A stretch of DNA of 51,651 nt. It comes from Bordetella parapertussis. Its GTDB lineage: Bacteria > Pseudomonadota > Gammaproteobacteria > Burkholderiales > SG8-41. The DNA lies in assembly GCA_945870465.1 (NCBI GenBank), contig CAMBSS010000008.1:1-51651 (forward strand), given 5' to 3'. Made by a program: the position numbers and the translations under genes. This document shows, piece by piece, positions 1 to 6,473 of this stretch; position 1 is the stretch's first letter; each line of letters begins with the position of its first letter. A model generated the notes under the pieces. It was not told the DNA's origin and made no database searches. It saw nothing but the letters and a program-made list of their open reading frames with translations.

Positions 1-32
1 CCCCGGTTCCTGGCAATGAGACAATCCGCAAC

Positions 33-692
33 ATGCCATCCACGCCCTACCACCCGCCAGCAAATCGCGGGCTCGCCATTCTCCATCTCTCGGAGCAACT
101 GATCGTCGTCGACAAGCCCAGCGGCTTGCTATGCGTGCCCGGGCGCGGCGCGGGTAAGGAAGATTGCCTGTCGCGCCGGGTGCAGGCTGAATATGCCGAC
201 GCCCTGATCGTGCATCGTCTCGACATGGGCACCTCAGGCATCGTCGTCATGGGCCGTGGTGCCGATGCGCAGCGCGAGTTGAGCGTGATGTTTCAGGAGC
301 GTCGCGTGCGCAAGCGTTACCAGGCGCTGATCGAGGGGCAGTGGACAGCGGCTGCCGAGGGGGAGATCGATCTGCCTATCAGCGGCGGCTCGCCGCGCCG
401 CCCGAAACAGAAAGTCGATCACGACGCGGGACTGCCGAGCCTGACCCGCTATCGCGTCATCGATACCTCGCACGCGATGTCGCGCATTCAGCTGGATCCT
501 GTTACCGGCCGTTCGCACCAGTTGCGGGTGCACATGGAAGCGATGGGGCATCCCATCCTCGGCGACGACTTCTACGGCACGCCAGAATCCTGCGCGAAAG
601 CAAAGCGCCTGATGCTGCATGCCTGCGAAATAGAATTCTGCGATCTCACAACGGGCTTGGCGCTGCGCGTCGAATGTCCACCGCCTTTCTAA
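33..692 (+). CDS. rluA: RluA-family 23S rRNA/tRNA pseudouridine synthase
   Basis: This enzyme isomerises uridine to pseudouridine in stable RNA. Escherichia coli RluA acts on 23S rRNA U746 and tRNA U32. The 219-residue length equals that of E. coli RluA. The RluA signature HRLDMGTSG spans residues 61-69, with catalytic Asp at 64 as in E. coli. Further family blocks are RPKQKV near 126 and TGRSHQLRVHM near 156-166, followed by GHPILGDDFY. There is no N-terminal S4 domain, as expected for RluA rather than RluB, RluC or RluD. The gene stands alone on the plus strand and its end faces the end of the thioesterase gene. The exact RNA target cannot be read from the sequence. The upstream context is cut off by the window edge. 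Confidence 0.93.
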   Translation: MPSTPYHPPANRGLAILHLSEQLIVVDKPSGLLCVPGRGAGKEDCLSRRVQAEYADALIVHRLDMGTSGIVVMGRGADAQRELSVMFQERRVRKRYQALIEGQWTAAAEGEIDLPISGGSPRRPKQKVDHDAGLPSLTRYRVIDTSHAMSRIQLDPVTGRSHQLRVHMEAMGHPILGDDFYGTPESCAKAKRLMLHACEIEFCDLTTGLALRVECPPPF

Positions 693-711
693 TCGGCGGT
701 AACTTCCGCAT

Positions 712-1221
712 TCACTTCCGGCGTATGCCTATGACGCGGCCGACTTCCGCTGGGCGCGGGCGTTGCGAATGAGCTTCGTGCAAGGCTTGCAGGCGCACAT
801 GTCTGTCAGCGGGCCAGGCGGCGCTGCGCCGCGTTGTCATGTTGACGCAGAGCGAGATTGCCTCGGAGGTCGCTGCCAGCCAGCGCTCGCGGGCGTGATG
901 CATGGTCATGAAGTAATGCAGGCGCTTCGCGTCGAAGTCGATCACCTGAAAGGTGAAATCAAGCGGATCGCCCGCGTGTACCTCGCGCTGGTAGGTGACA
1001 TGCGTTTCCAGCGTAAACGTGCTGCAACCGGTTGCTTCGGTGCTCGCAGAGCCTATGCCGAGCTTTTCCCAGGGGAGATCGAGAGCCTGGTCGAAGATGA
1101 CGGAGTAGTAGCCGACGTTCATATGGCCGTTGGGATCGATGTACGCCGGCGGCACGACAAAGCTGGAATAGCTGATATTGTCGATCGCCTCGGTGATGTC
1201 AGAAGAGGGCAATGCGGTCAT
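712..1221 (-). CDS. Hotdog-fold acyl-CoA thioesterase
   Basis: A 169-residue protein of the 4-hydroxybenzoyl-CoA thioesterase / YbgC-type hotdog family, which hydrolyses acyl-CoA thioesters in the cytoplasm. The diagnostic active-site segment DPNGHMN is at residues 29-35, where the Asp is the usual catalytic residue, followed by a hydrophobic helix (YYSVIFDQAL). Later strands (THVTYQREVHAGDPLDF) also fit the fold. The start codon overlaps the stop of the upstream alpha/beta hydrolase by four bases (ATGA), so the two are translationally coupled and probably act on the same substrate. The substrate is not identifiable. Similar proteins occur beside carnitine and short-chain acyl metabolism genes. 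The C-terminal 35 residues are rich in Arg and look unconserved. Confidence 0.85.
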   Translation of the reverse strand: MTALPSSDITEAIDNISYSSFVVPPAYIDPNGHMNVGYYSVIFDQALDLPWEKLGIGSASTEATGCSTFTLETHVTYQREVHAGDPLDFTFQVIDFDAKRLHYFMTMHHARERWLAATSEAISLCVNMTTRRSAAWPADRHVRLQALHEAHSQRPRPAEVGRVIGIRRK

Positions 1222-2063
1222 GACTCAGGCGCCAGAAACTTCCGCGCAACGTCGACAAATCCCCGCGGATTTTCCAGAGTGATGTGATGGTCTGACGCCG
1301 GCACCTCGGCGCTCTGCACCTGCGGAGCCTTGGCCCGGATCTCGGCCAGCACCTCGGGATTGAACCGTGTGCTGTGCTCTCCCGCTATGACCATCGCCGG
1401 TATCTTGATCTTCTCCCATAACGGCACGCCGGGGACCTGCCGGAAGTTCCGATACACGGGGCGGTCGAACTTGTGCTGCCACCCGCCTTCGTTGTCCTGC
1501 CTTCCGCTATGCATGGCCACGTGATGGATGACTTCAGTTGTGGCGATTTGCGATTTCGCGGGCTCGAGACGGTAACGTGCGACGAGTTCGTCCTGTGTCG
1601 CGTAAATTTTCGCCGGCCGCGAGCTGAACTCCCGCATCTTGGTGACGTTGTTCATGGGCATCAGCATGGTGCTGTCGACGACGATGAGCCGGCTGACCCG
1701 GCCCGGATACTTCGCCGCATAAACGAGCGATATCATGCCGCCCATCGAATGGCCGATCAGCACGACGTCCTTGAGATCGAGCTTTTCGAGGAAGGCGTTG
1801 ATATCCTCGGCGTGGGTTTCGAACGAATAGGTTTGCGGGTCGGCCCATGCGCTGTCGCCGTGCCCGCGTAAATCCGGCGCAAGAACATGATGGTCGGGCG
1901 TAAATCCCGGCGCGACATAGTCGAACCAGTGCGCGTGTGCCGATCCGCCGTGGACGCACAGCATCGGCCGGCGTCCTGCAGTGCCGTAATCAAGATAATG
2001 GAGTTTGACGCCGTTCGCTTCGATGAAGCGGCTCTTGCTGGGTGCAACACTAAGGTCGGTCAT
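1218..2063 (-). CDS. Alpha/beta-fold hydrolase
   Basis: A 281-residue cytosolic hydrolase of the alpha/beta superfamily. Residues seen: oxyanion-hole HGG at 38-40, the DLRGHGDS loop near 64-71, and the nucleophile elbow GHSMGG with Ser at 106. An acidic residue lies in VIAGEHSTRFNPE, and the catalytic His is in ASDHH close to the C-terminus. The length is normal for the family. It is the first gene of a two-gene minus-strand operon and overlaps the thioesterase by four bases, which suggests paired ester/thioester hydrolysis. The motifs do not separate esterase, lactonase, haloalkane dehalogenase or C-C hydrolase activity, so no symbol is given. Confidence 0.88.
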   Translation of the reverse strand: MTDLSVAPSKSRFIEANGVKLHYLDYGTAGRRPMLCVHGGSAHAHWFDYVAPGFTPDHHVLAPDLRGHGDSAWADPQTYSFETHAEDINAFLEKLDLKDVVLIGHSMGGMISLVYAAKYPGRVSRLIVVDSTMLMPMNNVTKMREFSSRPAKIYATQDELVARYRLEPAKSQIATTEVIHHVAMHSGRQDNEGGWQHKFDRPVYRNFRQVPGVPLWEKIKIPAMVIAGEHSTRFNPEVLAEIRAKAPQVQSAEVPASDHHITLENPRGFVDVARKFLAPES

Positions 2064-2107
2064 GTTTTACTGTGCAGTCATGGTGGAGGCGCCGAATCAG
2101 ATATGCG

Positions 2108-2494
2108 CTATCGCGGCGTGAATTCATAAGTTCTGCCTTTGGAATCGGTGCCCTTGAAAGGGTACTGTACATCCTGCGGGTCGTATTGAATGGTGGCTCG
2201 CGAGCCGTCCGGGCCTGTCCATGTCAACCCATCGGAGGCTAGGTCAACCTGCACGTCGCCTATGGGGTTGCCGCCGATATTGACGATCTTGGCCCATAGC
2301 TTGTCGCCGCGCATTTCGAAATGCCAAAGCGACGTGCCATTGCCCCTGTCGATGTGCCATATAGGCACTGCCAGTATCGCTTTGCGCACAACATCGGCGT
2401 TTGTCTTCGCGTCCTGCGCCCAGGCCGCCGGAACGCTCGCGCATCCTGCGGCGATTAACAGCACCAACAAAGCTTTGTGGATTGCGTGGGTCAT
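2108..2494 (-). CDS. Secreted hypothetical protein
   Basis: A 128-residue protein with an N-terminal signal peptide: a charged start, a hydrophobic core (LLVLLIAAGCAS) and a likely cleavage after AWA-QD near residue 26. A Cys inside the hydrophobic stretch is not in a convincing lipobox context, so periplasmic location is more likely than a lipoprotein. The mature part is small and beta-rich, with several Trp residues (IWHIDRG, SLWHFEM, LTWTGPDG), and has no catalytic motif I recognise. It lies 44 bp upstream of the hydrolase on the same strand and could be co-transcribed with it. Function unknown. Confidence 0.6.
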   Translation of the reverse strand: MTHAIHKALLVLLIAAGCASVPAAWAQDAKTNADVVRKAILAVPIWHIDRGNGTSLWHFEMRGDKLWAKIVNIGGNPIGDVQVDLASDGLTWTGPDGSRATIQYDPQDVQYPFKGTDSKGRTYEFTPR

Positions 2495-2625
2495 AGTCTG
2501 ATTTTAGCTTGCTGCGCGCCCGCCTGCGGATTGCCACAATTCGCCTCAGGCGCGCCAGAATTGCGCCCGGCCCCGCCATTGCGGATGCATAGCCTTTAAC
2601 CTCCCTCTTACCGTTTGAGGTCACC

Positions 2626-2939
2626 ATGCGCATACTTCTGCTCAAACCGCCGCATATCGCAATCGGCAGCCGCATCCCGCTGGAACAACTTCCCCCGCTG
2701 GGCCTGCTTTCGATCGTGGCCCGCTCATCGATGCGGGCCACGATGTCGGACTGCTCGACAAGATCAAGGAAGGCTGCGACACCACCACCGACCGCGATCT
2801 GCTGCGCTGCCTGCGGCAGCTGGTTTCGTACGACGCCGATCAGATCACGACGATGTTCGTGACGGCGCACCGCTGGACCGAGTACGTAAAGAACTGGTTG
2901 TCGCGCGTCAAGCATGACCTCAAGTCTTCGTCGGGATGA
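2626..2939 (+). pseudogene. Decayed BchE-like B12-binding radical SAM gene
   Basis: The ATG is preceded by GAGG. The first 32 codons read MRILLLKPPHIAIGSRIP and PPLGLLS, which resemble the start of the B12-binding domain of anaerobic Mg-protoporphyrin IX monomethyl ester cyclase (BchE) and relatives. One base is then lost near 2716-2719. The next frame continues as GPLIDAGHDVGLLD and then jumps to text typical of the far C-terminal half of BchE (TTTDRDLLRCLRQL, SYDADQITTMFVTAHRWTEY) before a stop. The radical SAM core with its CxxxCxxC cluster is absent. So about 100 codons remain of a protein of roughly 500-550 residues, with a frameshift and a large internal deletion. It is not functional as a cyclase. 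Confidence 0.7.
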
Positions 2940-3227
2940 ACCGGAGATGGCGCCGCGTTACAATGGCGCCCGGTGCGCCGGTAACACCAGGGGGAATCTT
3001 AAAAGCCCGTTCGCCCTGATGTATAGAAGGGCGAAGAGGTGCGTGGCTCGGAACAACGACGGCCATTCATGCTTCGATACCTCAGCACGAACGGCCTTAA
3101 GGGGGGGCTTCCAGTCGGTGGCACATGATTTTGCATGCTTGAGATTTTTTTACTGACGGAGTGACGCCTTCAAGCAGGTGTGACCCGGACAGTGCGAATG
3201 CGCCGTAAGGCGCGGAGGAGCCCTAGA
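2940..3227 (+). other. Intergenic stretch with no recognised gene
   Basis: The 288 bases between the bchE remnant and the dehydrogenase contain no convincing reading frame. An inverted pair (GCCCGTTCGCCCT near 3005 and AGGGCGAA near 3028) could form a weak hairpin. A purine-rich run of seven G lies near 3101-3107, followed by an AT-richer leader. A sequence resembling a -24/-12 promoter at 3119-3135 has the wrong spacing. I see no known riboswitch. Confidence 0.4.
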
Positions 3228-4313
3228 GTGGAATCGGAAGTACTGCTACCGACGGAAAAAATGCGCCAGTGGGTATTCAACCTCTGGCGCGCGGCAGGCA
3301 GCGCCGAGCAGGAGGCGCAACTCACTGCCGACCATTTGATCGGCGCCAACCTCGCCGGCCACGATTCGCATGGCGTGGGCATGGTGGCGCCGTATGTGCG
3401 TTCGCTGCAGGCCGATGAACTGCAGCTCAATCAAAGCATCTCGGTTGTCACCGATGCCGACTCGCTGCTGGTGGTGGACGGCAACCGCGGCATCGGCCAG
3501 TCGATGGCATACCAGACCATGGAACTCGCGGTCGAACGCGCACGCCGCAACGGCGTCGTCATCGTGGGGCTGCGCAATACGCATCACATCGGCCGCGTCG
3601 GGCACTGGGCGGAGCAGGCGATCGCCGCAGGCTTCGCGTCTATCCATTTCACCAACGTGGTGAGCCGCCCGATCGTCGCGCCGCACGGCGGCCGGCAGAG
3701 CCGCTTCGGCACCAATCCGCTGACCGTCGGCCTGCCGCGCCGCAATGCGCCGCCCATCCTGCTCGATTTTGCTTCCAGCGCGATCGCGGTGGGCAAGGTG
3801 CGCGTCGCCTACAACCGCAAAGGGCAGGCGCCGGCCGGCGTGTTGATCGACCATGAAGGCAACCCGACGACCAATCCCGCCGTCATGTATGAAGAGCCGA
3901 TGGGTGCACTGCTCACCGCGGCAGGCCACAAAGGCTATGCGCTGGCGATGGTGTGCGACCTGCTCGGCAGCGCGCTCTTTGGTGGAAATACTTGCCACCC
4001 GCTCCGTATGCGCGTGCCGGGGCTCTACAACAACATGCTCGCCATCGTGTTCGACCCGTCGCGTTTCGGCGCGGGGGAACATTTCGAGCAGGAAGCGAAT
4101 GCGTTTATCGAATACGTGCAGTCGGCGAAGCGCGTCGACGCAGACACGCCGATCGAGGTCCCGGGCGATGCGGAGCGGCGTTACCGGGTGCAGCGCGCGC
4201 AGGCGCTGCCGCTCGATACCGGCACGTTGCGCACACTGGACGAGGCGGCGCTCGCTATCAACAAATTACGCGGCTCGGCTTTGCCGCCGGCGTCTTCGCT
4301 GATCGCGCACTAA
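3228..4313 (+). CDS. Ldh2/MDH2-family malate/L-lactate-type dehydrogenase
   Basis: An NAD(P)-dependent 2-hydroxyacid oxidoreductase of the Ldh_2 family (YlbC, malate/sulfolactate dehydrogenases), which has its own fold unrelated to classical LDH. Family blocks visible are GHDSHGVGM near the N-terminus, which carries the catalytic His region, then TEMAV-like helices, NTHHIGRVGHWAEQA, the FGTNPL block and GHKGYALAM. The GTG start is chosen because a GGAGGAG ribosome site ends seven bases upstream; this gives 361 residues, close to the family norm. An in-frame GTG at 3180 would add sixteen basic residues not seen in relatives. Substrate is unknown. No partner gene is adjacent, since the toxin-antitoxin pair next door is on the other strand. 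Confidence 0.88.
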   Translation: MESEVLLPTEKMRQWVFNLWRAAGSAEQEAQLTADHLIGANLAGHDSHGVGMVAPYVRSLQADELQLNQSISVVTDADSLLVVDGNRGIGQSMAYQTMELAVERARRNGVVIVGLRNTHHIGRVGHWAEQAIAAGFASIHFTNVVSRPIVAPHGGRQSRFGTNPLTVGLPRRNAPPILLDFASSAIAVGKVRVAYNRKGQAPAGVLIDHEGNPTTNPAVMYEEPMGALLTAAGHKGYALAMVCDLLGSALFGGNTCHPLRMRVPGLYNNMLAIVFDPSRFGAGEHFEQEANAFIEYVQSAKRVDADTPIEVPGDAERRYRVQRAQALPLDTGTLRTLDEAALAINKLRGSALPPASSLIAH

Positions 4314-4410
4314 CTGCGGGACGGACGACGGCTTATGGCCGTTTGCAACTGTTCGTCCATGACTAAAGTTCGAGGCGCAGGCAATGCTTGTTTGCGGTAT
4401 TGGTGAGTTC

Positions 4411-4704
4411 TTAGCTCAGTCTTTGCCTGATCCATGCCGGGCGCCGGCGGCAATCGAGGACGGCATAAACAAGCACCGTCTGGCCCTCAACCCGGTAATA
4501 GATAGCAAACGGAAATCGCTTTGATAACAGGCGATGATATTTCTCGAAATGCACGGAATGCATGCCCGCGCTGAGAATCAGCGAGTCGATATCCGAGTAA
4601 AGTGAATCAAGGAAATAGTTGCCAACGCCTTCGGCCTGCATTTCATAGAACCGGTAACCGTCAATCAAATCCCGGCTGGCCGAGCCAAGTATCCTGACTT
4701 TCAT
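4411..4704 (-). CDS. ParE/RelE-superfamily toxin
   Basis: A 97-residue protein of the RelE/ParE toxin superfamily. The N-terminal MKVRILGSASRDL followed by a Tyr-containing helix (GYRFYEMQAEGVG), the RFPFAIYYRVEG strand and the C-terminal strand VYAVLDCRRRPAWI are typical of ParE-type toxins paired with the small addiction-module antitoxin family. Such toxins poison gyrase or cleave mRNA at the ribosome; the mode cannot be decided here. The start codon overlaps the antitoxin stop by four bases. It is the second gene of a two-gene minus-strand operon, and the frame is intact. Confidence 0.82.
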   Translation of the reverse strand: MKVRILGSASRDLIDGYRFYEMQAEGVGNYFLDSLYSDIDSLILSAGMHSVHFEKYHRLLSKRFPFAIYYRVEGQTVLVYAVLDCRRRPAWIRQRLS

Positions 4705-4919
4705 GAAATCTTGGTTCTGATATTCCTTTTGGCCGCATCCCAGTCTTCGAATTCATCATCCCCGCGTTTTTGCGCCGCGTCTCGTTCTGCCAACACGTTT
4801 TCATGCCACGCCGGTGAGGTCACGCCGGCCGCCTTGCTGCACAAATCGTCCCAAAGCGACTCCATTGCCTGAAGCTTCTCTTCCACGGACATCTTTTCCA
4901 AAGGTATCGTATTTGCCAT
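4701..4919 (-). CDS. Addiction-module antitoxin (PF09720-type)
   Basis: A 72-residue antitoxin of the small putative-addiction-module family. The body EKMSVEEKLQAMESLWDDL is the diagnostic helix, and a C-terminal part rich in acidic and basic residues (DDEFEDWDAAKRNIR) would wrap the toxin. The start is placed at ATG GCA AAT because an AGGAGG site lies about four bases upstream; an earlier in-frame start would add eight residues without a ribosome site. The gene precedes the toxin and overlaps it by four bases, the usual order for a type II module. Autoregulation is likely from family knowledge, but I found no clear operator. Confidence 0.8.
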   Translation of the reverse strand: MANTIPLEKMSVEEKLQAMESLWDDLCSKAAGVTSPAWHENVLAERDAAQKRGDDEFEDWDAAKRNIRTKIS

Positions 4920-5045
4920 GATGCCTCCTGTATGTATCGCCAAAGTTTACGCCGGGATCCCGCATATTCCAATCCCTTGGTGCGCGAACTCGTCGTCGCG
5001 GGTCTTCGACGAAAAAAGCCAAGAGCGCATATCAAATTGCGCGGA

Positions 5046-6317
5046 TTAGAGGACGAGTATTACGCGGTAATCGTTGACGTTGGTGCGCGTGGGGCCGGTG
5101 ATGACGAGGTCGCCGATGGCGGAGAAAAAGCTGTAGCCGTCGTTGTTGGCGAGCAGTTGGTTGGCGTGCACGCCGAGTTTTTCCGCGCGCGCGAGCGAAT
5201 CCGGTGTTGCAATGGCGCCGGCGTTGTCTTCGGTGCCGTCGATGCCGTCGGTGTCGCACGCGAGGGCGTGTATGCCGTCGGCACCTTTCAGGTCGTCAAC
5301 CAGCGAAACGAGAAATTCCGCGCAACGTCCGCCGCGCCCCTTGCCGCGCACGGTGACTGTGCATTCGCCGCCTGAGATCAACGCGACTGGAGTTTGCCAA
5401 GGCTGTCCGTGCATTTTGACTTCGCGCGCGAGTGCGCCGTAGACCTTGGCGACTTCGCGCGCTTCGCCGGTCACGCTGTCGCCGAGCACGGCGGCACGCA
5501 CGCCGTTGGCTTCGAAGAATTTCGCTGCGGCCTGCAGCGACTGCTGCGCCGTCGCGATCACGCGGTTCTCGGTCCTGGCGAATATCTTGTCGCCGGGCTT
5601 GGGCGTTTCGGCTAGTTCGCCGCGCATGCCGCGCTCGAGAGTCGTCTGCACCGCCGCCGGGATCTTGCACTCGTAGCGGGTCAGGATGTCGAGCGCATCC
5701 TTGTAGGTGGTTGGATCCGGCGCGCAGGGACCGGACGCGATATGCGTGGGATTGTCGCCGGTGACATCCGAGATCACAAGCGCGAGAATTTTCGCTTTGC
5801 AAACGGCAGCAAGCCGCCCGCCCTGGATCAGCGACAGATGCTTTCTGACCGTGTTGATTTCCTGGATCATTGCGCCGCAGCGCAAAAGTTCCTTGGTCGC
5901 CGCTTTGAGGTCCGCCATCGAAATCGATTCGACCGGCAGGCTCAGTAAAGCAGAGCCGCCTCCCGAAACCAGAACCAGCAGCAGATCATCTTTGGACAAC
6001 CGCTTTGCGCTGTCGAATATGCGCTGGGCAGCGGCCTCACCCGCTTCGTCGGGAACCGGATGGCCGGCTTCGATCACGCTGATACGGTTGGTCAGAAGTC
6101 CATGCGCATAGCGGGTGATGACTGTGCCTTCGAGCGGCGCGCCGGCCGGCCAGTGCTGCTCGACCGCGAGCGCCATCGATGCGGCGGCTTTGCCCGCGCC
6201 GACGACCAGCGTGCGGCCTTTGGGCGGCGCCGGCAGATGCTGCGGCACGATATGCAGCGGGTCGGCCGCGGCGACTGCGGCTTTGAAACTCCCGAGCAAT
6301 AGCTCTCGCGGTGCCAA
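5046..6317 (-). CDS. Glycerate 2-kinase (MOFRL/DUF4147 family)
   Basis: A 423-residue enzyme of the class II glycerate kinase family (GckA/TtuD), which phosphorylates D-glycerate to 2-phosphoglycerate using ATP, in the serine cycle, glyoxylate or tartrate/hydroxypyruvate routes. Domain 1 (DUF4147) shows VVGAGKAAASMA near residues 39-50, EAGHPVPDEAG, VSGGGSALLSLP and NTVRKHLSLIQGG. The MOFRL domain shows ISGGECTVTV, GKGRGGRCAEF and CDTDGIDGTEDNAGA. The start is TTG, supported by AAGGA six bases upstream. It is a single minus-strand gene next to repeat element A. No tartronate semialdehyde reductase or glyoxylate carboligase lies nearby, so the pathway is open. Confidence 0.92.
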   Translation of the reverse strand: MAPRELLLGSFKAAVAAADPLHIVPQHLPAPPKGRTLVVGAGKAAASMALAVEQHWPAGAPLEGTVITRYAHGLLTNRISVIEAGHPVPDEAGEAAAQRIFDSAKRLSKDDLLLVLVSGGGSALLSLPVESISMADLKAATKELLRCGAMIQEINTVRKHLSLIQGGRLAAVCKAKILALVISDVTGDNPTHIASGPCAPDPTTYKDALDILTRYECKIPAAVQTTLERGMRGELAETPKPGDKIFARTENRVIATAQQSLQAAAKFFEANGVRAAVLGDSVTGEAREVAKVYGALAREVKMHGQPWQTPVALISGGECTVTVRGKGRGGRCAEFLVSLVDDLKGADGIHALACDTDGIDGTEDNAGAIATPDSLARAEKLGVHANQLLANNDGYSFFSAIGDLVITGPTRTNVNDYRVILVL

Positions 6318-6338
6318 TTTAATTCCTTAGAAACTTGT

Positions 6339-6456
6339 AACCGCCGATGAACGCCGATGAACGCTGATGTAACCCGGATGACAAGACCAGTTTCCAATAA
6401 TCATGAACTCGATCGTCTTTGTTGTTATCTGCGTTCATCGGCGTCTATCGGCGGTT
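6339..6456. repeat. Intergenic inverted-repeat element, copy A
   Basis: Two 30-base arms (6339-6368 and 6427-6456) are inverted copies pairing at about 27 of 30 positions. Each arm starts from the outer end with AACCGCCGAT and contains internal repeats of an 8-10 base unit (GATGAACGCC). A loop of about 58 bases separates the arms. It lies between the starts of the glycerate kinase and the end of uvrA, so it is transcribed as uvrA 3' sequence. The same outer arms recur near 46.4 kb. Confidence 0.75.
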
Positions 6457-6473
6457 CCGTTTTAGCGGGTTTT

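Noticed and set aside
3119..3135. Sigma-54-like TGGCACATGATTTTGCA upstream of the dehydrogenase
   Set aside because: GG and GC are separated by eleven bases rather than ten, a spacing RpoN does not tolerate well. No enhancer site was seen.
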